Assembly: GCA_033065855.1 (NCBI GenBank)
Contig: JAVXUO010002055.1
Location: 1 to 64,000 of the forward strand
Length of the DNA stretch: 64,000 bases
Source: Escallonia rubra
Lineage: Eukaryota > Streptophyta > Magnoliopsida > Escalloniales > Escalloniaceae
Direction of reading: 5' to 3'
The notes beneath the pieces were generated by a model. It saw only the letters and a program-made list of their open reading frames with translations. It was not told where the DNA came from and ran no database searches. Below, piece after piece: positions 1-10,287 of the stretch (positions within the stretch are counted from its first letter, which is position 1; every line of letters begins with the position of its first letter). The position numbers were made by a program, and so were the translations under genes.

Positions 1-150
1 TCGGTAAAAGTCCGTCGGTAAAACTATTTAACGACGGAATAATTCCGTCGGTAAAGCACCGTCGGTGAAAGTAGGGTTTTCGCCGGCGGACTTTAACCGA
101 CGGGTGTGTTCCGTCGGTAAAGGACTTAAAAAGATCAGATTCCCATTCTT
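1..150. repeat. CACTA left subterminal repeats
   Basis: At least six copies of GTCGGTAAA or its relatives in both orientations (for example near 13, 31, 47, 60 and 110). They pair with the 7039-7397 block at the other end of the element. These repeats are the usual binding sites of TNPA-type proteins. Confidence 0.8.
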
Positions 151-164
151 TTCTTTCTCCCGTT

Positions 165-165
165 G

Positions 166-229
<64 letters not shown>
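165..229. repeat. CT microsatellite
   Basis: About 65 bases of nearly pure CT dinucleotide, broken by single T insertions. Translations through it (Leu-Ser or Arg-Glu runs) are artefacts. It is followed at 240-455 by a degenerate tandem repeat built on GCCACCACTG, also without a credible gene. Confidence 0.9.
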
Positions 230-231
<2 letters not shown>

Positions 232-239
232 GGCGATAG

Positions 240-455
240 AGCCTGCCACCGCCACTGCCGCCCATCTTCAAAATCGAAGGACCGCCGCCACCACTGCCGC
301 GCTGCCACCACTGTCGCGCCGCCACTACTGCCGATCTGCCACCACTGTCGCGCCGCCACCACTGTCGCGCCGCCACCACTGCCGCGCTGCCACCACTGTC
401 GGGCCGCCACCACTGCCGATCTGCCACCACTGCCGCGCCGCCACCACTGCCGGTG
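240..455. repeat. GCC/CCA-rich minisatellite in CACTA 5' region
   Basis: Roughly a dozen imperfect copies of an 18-bp unit around CGCCGCCACCACTGC. It lies just inside the left subterminal repeats. The open frames on both strands are translations of the repeat. Confidence 0.8.
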
Positions 456-1437
456 AAGGTCTTCTGGTTTGCTTCCCGTGTCCTGTCATTAATTTCTCTT
501 TGGTTTTTATTAACATGTAAGTGGCTTTCGAGGAGTTAAGTGCGTGTTTTGTAGGTGTAGTGTGTGTTCGTGACTGTGTGTGTGTGTGTTCTTGATGGTG
601 TGTGTATTATAGGTGTGTAAATGTGTTAAATTGAGTGTTTAAGTGTATGTTGTAGTGAGTTAGAATGGTGTAATGAGGTTTCTATGATTTAAAGTGGGTT
701 GGAAGTGAGGTAATGTATGGTTGTGAAGTGGGTGTGGGATGAACATCTCGACTGAAGGTAGAAGGAGATGTGTGTGCATTTAGGTGAAATACTAGGTGTG
801 CTTAATCTGAATAGTAAAGGTAATGGTCACTAAAGGTTAAAATTAAATTAGGCAGTTTTCAATGATTTTTTATAAATATCTAGGATCAGAATTGGACAAA
901 GTGCAAAACTATAACCCCCAATAGTTTTACGAGATGTAGGCTCCGGAATGTTTTGAGAATTTTCGGTGTCCGTAAGGGGTGCTAAATTATGGCATCGATT
1001 AATCAAAGTTAACAAATTATTTAACCTAGTATACTAAGTTATTTTAATCTGAAAATCTTATTTTACTGATATGATTCATATTCTAAAATTTCGTGCCATT
1101 CTGAGGCCAATAGGTAGTTTTTTCGAAACTGACCTTTTAGCGCTCGGTCTGGACACTAGTTCGAGATTTACAGGCAATTTTTTTTTAAAATACTTTTTAG
1201 CCCAAAAATGACTTCAGGATAGTTAAAATAGTATTTTCAGATATTTTGGGATTTTTCTGGTGCCGAAACCCGAAGGGCAATTCGATAATTTTAGTCATCT
1301 AGTGAGGGGGTCGTTCTTGGACTACGCGCCAGTTAATAGTGAGTTATAATACAATATTGTACGCTACATTCTAATCTTTGAACTATTCCATTTAGGTTAA
1401 AACAAGAATTGTTTCGGGTAGGTTATCATAGATGCGA

Positions 1438-2050
1438 ACCCTAAACCCTAAACCCTAAACCCTAAACCCCAATCTAACTGAACCCTAATTGAACCCCAAA
1501 TTGAATGCCCTAATCCAACCGAACCCTAAATTGAACTAATTGAACCCTAAATTGAATGCCTCAAATCAACCGAACCCTAAATTGAATCAATAGAACCCCC
1601 TAATTGAACCCTAAATTGAAATAATTGAACCCTAAATTGAATGCCCTAATTGAATCGAATCCTAAATTAAACTAATTGAACCCCTAATTAAACCCTAAAT
1701 TGATTGCCCCAATCTAACCGAACCCTAATTGAACCCCAAATTGAATGCCCTAATCCAACCGAACCCTAAATTGAACTAATTGAACCCTAAATTTAATGCC
1801 TCAAATCAACTGAACCCTAAATTGAAACAATAGAACCCCCTAATTGAACCGAACCCTAAATTGAACTAATTGAATCCTAAATTTAATGCCTCAAATCAAC
1901 TGAACCCTAAATTGAATCAATAGAACCCCCTAATTGAACCCTAAATTGAAGTAATTGAACCCTAAATTGAATGCCCTAATCGAACCGAACCCTAAATGAA
2001 ACTAATTGAACCCTAAATTGAATGCCCTAATACAATCGAACCCTAAATTG
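1438..2050. repeat. Telomere-like CCCTAAA run and derived array
   Basis: Four consecutive AAACCCT units lie at about 1438-1468. They are followed by some 580 bp of degenerate repeats mixing CCCTAAATTGAA, AACTAATTGAA and TGCCCTAATC. Some longer blocks recur (for example near 1490 and 1730). The exact telomere unit occurs only at the start; the rest is derived or convergent. It lies inside the CACTA element, not at a chromosome end. Confidence 0.75.
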
Positions 2051-2508
2051 AAATAATTCAAGCGCATCGGATATGTGAATTTTGAACATTTTTTTCCCAT
2101 TTGAACATTGATCATTTGTTTGATAATTTTAGGTTGTTAATTGTGCGTTTTAGAATTGTGATTATTGATCGATGATTTTAGGTTATTAGCTGTGTATTTG
2201 AAGTAATTGCGATTATGAATTGATGATTTTAGGTTGTTAATTAATGATTTTAGATTGTTAATTGTGCATTGAGCATTTGAGATATTGAGATTATTGACGG
2301 AGGATGGGACCCAATTGGATTGAATGTGTGATTTTTGTTAATTTTTATTGCATTGAGCATTTGAGAATTGAGAATTGAGATTGTTGACGGAGGATGGGAC
2401 CCAATTGGATTGAGATACCTGTTAGTTAGCGCAGACACGGACACCACGTCTGATCGACGGTGTCCGACATTTAGAAAACAAATTAACGTATGCCGATGTG
2501 TCTGGAGG

Positions 2509-2672
2509 TGCGTGTCGGTGGGCGTCGGACACGTGTCCGGAGGCGTCGGACACGTGTCCGGTACGTCGGACACGTGTCCAAAGGCGTCGGACACGTGTCG
2601 GTATGTGTCGGACACGTGTCGGTATGTGTCGGACACGTGTCCGGAGGTGTCAGACACGTATCGGACACCATG
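2509..2672. repeat. 21-bp palindromic GGACACGTGTCC tandem array
   Basis: About seven copies of a roughly 21-bp unit, each centred on the palindrome GGACACGTGTCC or a close variant and separated by GGNNGYGTC-type spacers. Each unit contains a CACGTG core (G-box). The array sits in the CACTA 5' region. Open frames here on both strands come from the repeat. Confidence 0.85.
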
Positions 2673-2789
2673 ACACCCTATATGAGGTGTCGGAATTGAG
2701 GTTGTTGAATGTGCATTAAATTTAGGTTAGTTAGGTTAATGCGACATTTTTAGCATGCACCCCCTGGAATCTAATCGTGGCTCCAGCGC

Positions 2790-3620
2790 TGGCTATAATT
2801 AGCCCTAATTAGTCCTGATTAACAATATTTTAGTAAATCAATTAACCCTAATTAGCTCTAACGAGCCTAATTAGTTTTAATTAACCCTAAGAACCTGATG
2901 AAATTCAAATTAGCTGTAATTACCTCAAATTAGCCCAAATGAACCCAATTATGCGCATATTGATTGTAGTTAGCCTAATTAGTCATAATTTGCACTAACA
3001 TAACCCAATTACGCCTAATTAGCGCTAGTTAGGACTAATCAACACTACTCGGCACCATCAAAACCCTAATTAGGACTAAATAACCCTAATTAGTCCTAAT
3101 CAACCCTAATTAGCTATAATTATTCGAAACTAGCCCTCATTAACATTAATTAGCTCTAACATAACCCAATTAAGCCTAATTAGCCCTAATTAGGACTAAT
3201 CATCACTACTCGGCACAATTAAACCCTAATTAGTCATAATCAACCCTAATTAGCTATAATTATCCGAAACTAGCCCTCATTAACATTAATTAGCCATAAC
3301 ATAACCCAATTAAGCCTAATTAGCCCTAATTAGGACTAATCAGCACTACTCGGCACAATTAAACCCTAATTAGGACTACATAACTCTAATTAGTCCTAAT
3401 CAACCCTAGTCAGCTATAATCATCCGAAACTATCCCTCATTAACATTAATTAGCCCTAACATAACCCAATTAAGCCATATTAGCCCTAATTAGGACTAAT
3501 CATCACTACTCGGCACAATTAAACCCTAATTAGGACTAAATAACCCTAATTAGTCCTAATCAACTCTAATCAGCTATAATTAATAATCGTAATTAACCCT
3601 AATAACCCAGTTAGCCCTAA
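2790..3620. repeat. CCTAATTAG-rich higher-order tandem repeat
   Basis: AT-rich DNA made of CCTAATTAGGACTAAT-like words. A higher-order unit marked by ACTACTCGGCAC recurs with CGGCAC near 3050, 3211, 3351 and 3511, spacings of 160, 140 and 160 bp. The 140-bp unit lacks one 20-bp subunit. It is internal to the CACTA element and non-coding. Confidence 0.8.
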
Positions 3621-4369
3621 TTAGCCCTTGTACATCCCATAATTACTCCATGTTGCCCAGAGATGGTTCAATTACTCGTTGTTTACAAACCCTGCCTTCT
3701 TTATATTAATTGTTGTTTTGAGAAGTCCATTGGCAACGAGATGGTTCAACTCGTTGCCAACGAGTTCTATTTAATGTGGAATTGATAACATATGCAACGA
3801 TCATTCTGCAGTTTTGATATTTCGGAAAGATTCTTGCATATCTTATCAATTTCTGAACACATGCATGCATAGAAACCCTTAGTTCCCGTTCAAAGGTACT
3901 CATTACAAAGTAATGCCTTGTAATGAGCCTTTGGATGTCCAGTTTGGACAGTTTGGAAAAGCTAATTGTTTATAAAACAGTATTTTGACTCATGCTTTAT
4001 GTTCTATGTCGTGGATATTTGGTACACGTTCTCGTGTGTTTCTCCGGGTGCATACAGATCTGGTGTTCTAACATCCGTCAAACCTTCCTGAGCAAGGTTA
4101 GATGAATGTTAGAACACCTAATCGATGTGGTGTACTTGGAGAAATGCGGGGAGGTGCTGCCGAATTTTCCACAGACATCGGACTAAGCATGAGTTATTCA
4201 TTGTTTTATAAACATGTGCTTTTCTGAATGGGATAGGACCACTACCTGTTCAAGAGTGGAGGGGAAATATGTAGACATGTTGTAACATTCATGCATTGAT
4301 ATTTACATCGGCAATGCCTAAACACTGGTCATTATTGAAGGTGGTATACAGTACGATAATTCAGTCGTC

Positions 4370-4991
4370 ATGTCAGTCGATCGAAGTTGGATGAAAAGGA
4401 AGAATGCTGAAGATTTTGAGTGTCGCGTTGACGAATTTCTCGACTTCGCTTATGCGCATCCTGCACATGTTGACCTTGCTAAGATAAGGTGCACGTGCGG
4501 TAGATGTGAGTTGTTGCACTGGAGAAAAAGAATTGAAGTAAAATGGCATCTTCGTCGGTACGATTTTATGGGTGGATACACAAGGTGGACGCAGCACGGG
4601 GAAACGATAGTATTGTCGTCCAACCTGGCTAGTCAAACTGAAGTTAGGGAGGAGGCACGATATGATTTCCGAGATATGATTATGGATGCTGGGCATGCTA
4701 ATGTTGACTGGGGTAACGACAGGCCACAGCCGCCGAACGAGGGGGCTCATCAGTTTTATGAGTTGTTGAGAGCTGCGGAAGAGCCGCTGTGGGATGGAGC
4801 TCCGAAACACACACGGTTGTCTGCGGTTTGTCGTAGATGATGACGCGGAAGATGTTGAAAGTGTTGGAGATGATGTGACCGAGTCTACTGATGAAGAGGA
4901 TGAATTAGAAGATGAAGAGGACGACGAGTCCCACGAAGAAGAGGGCGACGAGGATAGTGATGAAGATGATTCGCAAACTGAAAATGATTGA
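4370..4991 (+). pseudogene. TNPD-like transposase, catalytic core deleted
   Basis: Translation from ATG 4370 begins MSVDRSWMKRKN and continues for about 150 residues with the features of the plant transposase-associated domain. These include a Cys-x-Cys-x2-Cys segment (RCTCGRC), the LHWRKR basic patch, and the sequence up to KHTRLSAV that normally leads into the Transposase_21 core. Instead the frame closes at 4840. A second frame (to 4991) then encodes a strongly acidic Asp/Glu tail like the C-terminus of TNPD proteins. The several hundred residues of catalytic core expected between them are missing, and the two ends are out of frame. The simplest reading is an internal deletion. The alternative, an unusual intron, is less likely because no core exons follow. 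Confidence 0.75.
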
Positions 4992-5167
4992 CTTGTAATG
5001 TTGTAACATCACGGGAAGAATGTAGTAACATTTTAGAACTTGGTGTTTATTGATGTGTTTTTGCACATCCGTTCATATATATATATATAGTGCCGATGAT
5101 GATTTATGCCTAAATTATTGTTTTTCACGTGTTAATGTCTTTGTATATAATCTATATGAAGTCAGAT

Positions 5168-6779
5168 ATGGATAGGATACGGGCTATTCGTGGCCGGGCT
5201 GGACGCCGAGCTGCTTCCTCCCCGGTTAGTCCCACCTCGTCATTGCCTACTGATGACGAGGCACAGAGTGATCGCGGACAGCCATCGGGGGCCCAGCCCC
5301 AGCCGTCGCCGTCACCGTCGCCCCAACCATCGCCGTCGCCCCAGCCATCGCCGTCGCCCCAGCCGTCTCCATCTTCCGTGGGTTCTACCTCAGGTATAGT
5401 TGATAACGGTGTTTCGTACATTTTCGCTAGCCTTATATTTGAACTGTATTAATGTCTGTGTTTTGTAGGATCTCGACGAGGCCGTGGTCCGACACGCGGG
5501 GTACGCATCGACCCCCAGCGTAAACAGAGAGTTACGCTCACGCAGGAGGGCCTGTAAGTACTAAAAATATCACCTCATGCCTTATGTTTAAAAATTTTGG
5601 GTGTTAATTTATATTTGAACTGTATTAATTAATTTAATTACTTCTTTGGCAGGATCCTGGAGAATATGGCGAGGACGAAGATCGGCGTTCTTGTGAAGGG
5701 CCGATTCTTCGAGCCACGCCTGTACTGGAAGGACTGGGATGCCGCTGCGAGGGAGGCCCTATGGGAGGAGTGGCTGGTACGGTGAAGTATTTTTTTCAGC
5801 GTTAGTAAATGTTAAATTACAGTTTGTTTTATGTTGTTAATTTGTGTTATTGAATGCCTTACAGGAGGGGTTCACGTTTGATACGCCTGAGCAGCAGGGA
5901 CTGGGGCAGCAGGCTTTCTTTGCCTACATCGGCAAGAATTACCGCCGATGGCTCCACGATGCACGGGACCGGGCGAAGAAGGCGCTGCCCGCGGGTGCCC
6001 CGATGACGGACATGACGAAATATCCCCCACATTGGATATCTCACCGTGTATGGGGGGAGATGATAGATCGGTGGGCTGCGGATCCAGGTTGGGACGCCAA
6101 GAGTAAGAGCGGGGCTGAGAACAGACAGAACAGAGATCCGACGCACACGGGGGGGTCGGTGCCACACGACATCGTCCGACACATGAACGCGGTCGAGCAC
6201 CCGGATCTAGAGGAGGATGAGGTCATAGCTCTGACCTATACTCAGACGCACGTGCGGAAGAAGGACAAGGACGAGACGCACCAGGCGGGCGACTATATTT
6301 CAGATATTGCCCGGCGGATCGATGTGAGTCAATTTATTTAAGTTAATGTTTTTTCTTTCTATCCTCAATGTCTGTTTCGTTAATTAATGCCCTAACATAT
6401 CGTTAAACCACTATTTTTGCAGGCCTCGTATGAACAGCTAAGGGGGTCCGAGCAGCAGTCCGGACAGCCATCAGCGTCCACTAGTACGGCTGCGAGTACT
6501 GGGGGGTTGAAGCGATGGCTGGATACGCCGGAGGTCGTGAATCGGCCGAAAGGCCGCATACGCGGCCTGCCTAGCACGACTCCTCGTGCCGTGATAGGAG
6601 CGTCCTCACCCCCTGCTGCCCCTCCACAGACACCGGCTCCTCGGCCTCAGTTGAACGAGGAGGATATCCAGCGCATTGCTACAGTGGTGTGCCGGATGAT
6701 GAGGGAGCAGGGCACTGCTGGACCAGCCGCCCCGGCCCCGGTTCAGCAGGATCCAGATCCGGGACTCGGGAACCCCTGA
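5168..6779 (+). CDS. TNPA-like CACTA protein (Transposase_24 family), five exons
   Basis: A spliced frame of 416 aa can be built from exons 5168-5393, 5469-5553, 5653-5776, 5865-6323 and 6423-6779 (TGA). All four introns have GT..AG borders and every phase fits. Residues 1-75 are a Pro/Ser-rich linker with a repeated QPSPSP unit. Exons 3-4 carry the plant Ptta/En/Spm transposase domain: a WxxWLxxGF-like start, HWISHRVWGEMIDRW, the SKSGAENRQN basic segment, and a HT-GG-VP stretch. Exon 5 is a Pro-rich tail with a short helix-like DIQRIATVVCRMM. Family members bind subterminal repeats such as those at both ends of this element. An AATAAA follows at 6895. It appears undamaged, unlike its TNPD neighbour. 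Exon 3 could alternatively end at a GT four bases later, but that breaks the frame. Confidence 0.8.
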
Positions 6780-6894
6780 TGAGCCCCTTCCCGTGCCCGT
6801 TCCTAGCTTCCCCCCACCCCGGCTTGTACTCTTCTCCCCTCTCCTAACCGGCTATCTCCGGTTCCCGGCTTGTACATGTATTAGTTTCTTTTAT

Positions 6895-6900
6895 AATAAA
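6895..6900 (+). promoter_or_regulatory. Candidate polyadenylation signal of TNPA-like gene
   Basis: An AATAAA lies about 116 bp after the TGA of the TNPA-like gene in AT-rich DNA. Position and motif fit; no direct evidence of use. Confidence 0.4.
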
Positions 6901-7038
6901 TATTTTTTATAATTGATTATATATATTTCTTTCTGTATTTCGCTTATTGCGCGTTGTTGTTGAGAATTGAAAATTGTATTTCTGTACAGGTTTAGGTAAT
7001 TGAAAAATAAAAAAAAAATTCAAAAAAAAATTTGACTT

Positions 7039-7397
7039 TTGGCGACGGATTTATTCCGTCGCTAAAGTATTCCTTTCAATCAGTTATTTAGCGACGGAAT
7101 ATTCCGTCGCTAAATAAGCTTTTTAGCGACGGAATATTCCGTCGCTAAATATTTAATCCGTCGCTAATCGGACAAAAAAGAAAATAAATTAAAATTCTAA
7201 AAATATAATTAGCGACGGAATATCCGTCGCTAATGAAAAATAAATCCGTCGGTAAAAATCACATATTTAGCGACGGATTTAAAAATTCCGTCGCTAAACT
7301 ATTAGTGACGGGCTTTTATACGAGGGATTTTTAGCGACGGATTTTGGGCTTTTAGCGACGGATTTCCCCGTCGCTAAAAGCCTGTTTTCTTGTAGTG
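7039..7397. repeat. CACTA right subterminal repeats and terminal inverted repeat
   Basis: About a dozen TTTAGCGACGGA motifs in direct and inverted pairs form small hairpins such as GCGACGGAATATTCCGTCGC. The block ends with TTTTCTTGTAGTG at 7397, the inverted CACTACAAGAAAA terminus. Confidence 0.9.
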
Positions 7398-8087
7398 GAA
7401 GAAACCATTCAAACGTTGCCTTGGTAATCCTAAGCTCATGGAGATGAGCTCCATCAACCTGAATGAAAGTTTTTCCATTTCTTGACCATATTCTTCACAG
7501 GCCTCCCTGTTGATTGAAATCAGCTACTATTTAGATCACATAGATGACAATTGGTACAAGCAGCACAAAAGCTAGGCACAACCTCATAATAACCTTTCTG
7601 TTCACTTGAATTTTATTTCCAGTAGGACTATACAGACTATCAAAAACTCATAACCTTCTTATACATTACAGTACCTGAAGTCAGCAGGATATTCAGGCCA
7701 AGAATGGATGAGCTCCCTTGGTGCCGCCGTATCATCGAGATCGTAAGACATGGGCGTTGCAGTTTGTTTCTCCAAGGGAAAATCAAACACCTCTTTCCAG
7801 TCGTCAACATTCTTGGCGAACTCTTCGTATCCATAATCATACGGCGTCACACCACCGATATCCTTCCTCAACTTCCTCTTCTCCTCTGTCGGCTGGGCAA
7901 AGAATTTCTTCATTGCCAGCTCGAACTTGGCATGGAGCTCCAGCGGCACCCCATGGTTTACCACTTGAAATGCTCCCCACTTTTCGCATGCATCGCCAAT
8001 CTCGGCCACGACAGCTGCAATGGTGCGGGAGAGGTCAATGACCGGGAAGTCATTGGCCGGGGTGGATGCTGCAACACACTCTGCCAT
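7398..8087 (-). pseudogene. 2-oxoglutarate/Fe(II) dioxygenase gene, truncated by CACTA insertion
   Basis: Exon 1 runs from ATG 8087 down to 7675 (ends CAG/GT). Intron 1 is 168 bp, and exon 2 starts at 7506. The protein begins MAECVAASTPAN, followed by the DIOX_N domain (NDFPVIDLS, CEKWGAFQVVNHG). Exon 2 encodes the EMEKLSFRLMELISMSLGLP helix and stops after NGFF, where CACTA sequence begins. About 174 of an expected 333 residues remain. The Fe-binding HxD...H and RxS half is missing here and should lie on the far side of the transposon, left of the window. The intact paralogue at 26405 differs at about 18 of 137 aligned exon-1 residues by eye. Exon 1 has no stop or frameshift, so the insertion may be the first lesion. 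A truncated transcript could still be made. Confidence 0.9.
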
Positions 8088-8204
8088 GGCTAGGAAAACT
8101 TGTTTTTGTAATGGAAAACGGAGGAGGGTTGAATGGTTATAAAAGCTATATAAGCAAGCTTCAAAAATTTTGATGTACGAGGAACATAAGCCCGTGGAGA
8201 CGAC

Positions 8205-8214
8205 CTTATATAGT
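8205..8214 (-). promoter_or_regulatory. TATA box of the truncated dioxygenase gene
   Basis: On the minus strand this reads CTATATAAGG, about 120 bp upstream of the ATG at 8087. Its spacing closely matches the TATA box of the intact paralogue. Confidence 0.55.
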
Positions 8215-8601
8215 GGGACAATTGGGACCATTTTCCGAGTAGCAATAAAGTACCATAATATGGATCACATGGGTCAAATAAATATGCATGTAGCATTAAG
8301 AGAAGTGCCACATGGGTCCAAATTTGTGGTCCTAAAAACCATATGCGTCACATGGTTCTTATGTTCTTTCCAATTTTTACTTGTCTACGATTAGGGGATT
8401 TAGAGAATTAAAAGTCGGAACATAATAGATACAAAGCTAGATGGAGGCGGTAATTGAATTACCCTTTTTCCCAGCCATTTCATTGCTTATGAGAACAGTA
8501 GAAAATTAGATATAAACAGTTAGTCATTTGTCCATGTCATTAAGTAGCAGAATTTTGAATATACCCCCATTGACAAAAGTGAAAAAAATTCTGTGCTACA
8601 C
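8215..8601. other. Upstream spacer of truncated dioxygenase gene
   Basis: AT-rich sequence without a recognisable gene. It presumably includes the promoter of the minus-strand dioxygenase. Confidence 0.5.
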
Positions 8602-8860
8602 TCCTTTTATAAAGGACGAATTTTTGGTTGCTATCCGGGTTGAAGGAATCTTTCTTCTACTCCCCATATAGCGACAATTAATGACCGCTTAAGTATTTAT
8701 AGTGGCTTTTATTTAGTGAAAATTCCTGTTAAGAATTGTTGCTGATAGTGTTAGCAGAAAAGCCACTAGAAATGTTTAAAGACTATTAATTGTCACTATA
8801 TATGAGTTGAAGGAAGATTCCTACAACGTGAGTAACCGTCAAATTTGTTCTTCAAAAGGT
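8602..8860. mobile_element. Foldback MITE of about 260 bp
   Basis: Two arms of about 80 bp are inverted copies. The left arm has GGGTTGAAGGAATCTT then ATAGCGACAATTAAT (about 8637-8683). The right arm has ATTAATTGTCACTATATA then GTTGAAGGAAGATTCC (about 8785-8821). Unpaired sequence between them is about 100 bp. No clear target duplication was found, so the superfamily is open. Confidence 0.6.
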
Positions 8861-8869
8861 AGACCAAAC

Positions 8870-10279
8870 CAAACGAGTGAGGTTCCTAAACCATGGAAGT
8901 AATACGAGGTTAAGGCAAAAACTTCCTCTGCAAGTTCACCAAACATTTGTTAGCCTACGAAGTCCATCAGCTTTCAAATATGAGCACAAAAAATCTTCCG
9001 TTTATTTTCAATTGTATTTTTAGTGGACAAAGCGCAAATAAATCATCGGTTCGAGCGAAGAATGCAACTTCTACATACTTTGAACATTAAAGAGGGTCGG
9101 TGAATGTTGTTTCAAGGGAAGATCAACTAAAGCAAAATGCTGAAACTGATGTTAATCAAGCCAGAAAGTGACCAAACTAAGTACATTGAAAACACTTTAC
9201 CCTGCTGGGACTATAATCCAAGACCCCTGAATCTACCACTGTTTTCCAATATAGAACAGATGCAATCCATGAATCTACCCCTGAATCTACCACTGTTGAC
9301 GCCGCCATTGAATTTTTGGTAAACACCTCAAAGAGCTCGGTTTTCTTTTCCCATTCCTTCATTCTGGGAAAGTACAGAGGCTGGCCTCATTCACATGCCA
9401 AGTCGTCGTTGCATCAATTATTATTGCTTTCAAATCTACCTACTCTATTCCCTCCGACCAAATTTTGTCATATACGGTTGGACGGAAGACGAGGATGGGA
9501 CAATTAATGTGACGCCTTGGTGGATCCAACTGTACCAGCTCCAGATCAAGCTTTATGGTTTCGTGATTTTTCTTTTTTCTTTTGCGTTCTTTTGGTTGTA
9601 GAAATGTTATGGGAGTGTGTTCATTCTCGTCAGCATTGCTAGGCAAGTGATTGGTCCATCATGCCTGAACATTGAGTAAAAATTATCTCATTTTACCCGC
9701 TATGATGAATTTAGTTGCACTTTGTGACGTGTGGTAGTCACATAGAGGAATTGTTCGTTGGTTGGAGATATGTTCAGAAAGTATGTTAGTTCACATCAAT
9801 GTTGCTTGGCCAGTGATGGTTCATGCTAGAACAATCAAGTTAAAATTTACTTGTTTTTTGGTATAATGAGGTTACTTCTGCACTCGTCTGTTGTGTTAGT
9901 CATATGGATGGATTCAAAACATAATGACTTAAGCATGGGTTCATGCTAGAACAGTCAAGCATGCATGTTGGCTTTGTTTATAGCACTTGTATCCTACTAT
10001 CTCCCCATACAATATTTCCGTAACAACCTTAAGAGTATGTTTAGAACCATAAAATTGATGGGATTTCATTCAAATACTCAAGTTTTATTGTTTGGAACAT
10101 TAAAAATAGAAATTGAAATTGAATTTCATGGGATATGACTGTATTTGTTTCTATAGTGTGAAATCTGATATAAAATGATCGGATTTCATGAAATTTGGAT
10201 TTATTTAAATTAAAAGTAATTATTTACATATCTTACCATTTTTCTGAATCTCTTCAACAATGAACCCACCATTACCGTC
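8870..10279. other. Gene-free spacer
   Basis: No domain-bearing frame was recognised. A short CTGAATCTACCACTGTT duplication occurs near 9227 and 9280. The stretch at 10025-10215 resembles the arms of the AATTGGAATT-rich element at 45.2-47.2 kb and may be a decayed copy. Confidence 0.4.
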
Positions 10280-10287
10280 TTTATTGC

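Larger units (their letters stand above)
1..7397 (+). mobile_element. CACTA (En/Spm) transposon, left terminus outside window
   Basis: The right end is the inverted CACTA terminus; on the minus strand it reads CACTACAAGAAAACAGG from 7397. Both flanks of the interior carry the subterminal motif CGACGGA/TCCGTCG in direct and inverted copies (1-150 and 7039-7397), typical of TNPA-binding subterminal repeats. Inside are a CT microsatellite, GCC/CCA-rich DNA, several tandem-repeat blocks, a broken TNPD gene and an intact TNPA-like gene, all on the plus strand. The left terminal repeat is not in the window, so the element is a little longer than 7.4 kb. It interrupts a dioxygenase exon; the first bases after it are GAA, the expected 3-bp target duplication, whose partner should lie just left of the window. 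Loss of the TNPD core suggests it cannot move unaided. Confidence 0.9.

Noticed and set aside
1438-1468. Chromosome-end telomere
   Set aside because: Only four exact units, embedded in a transposon with genes on both sides. Not a terminal telomere.
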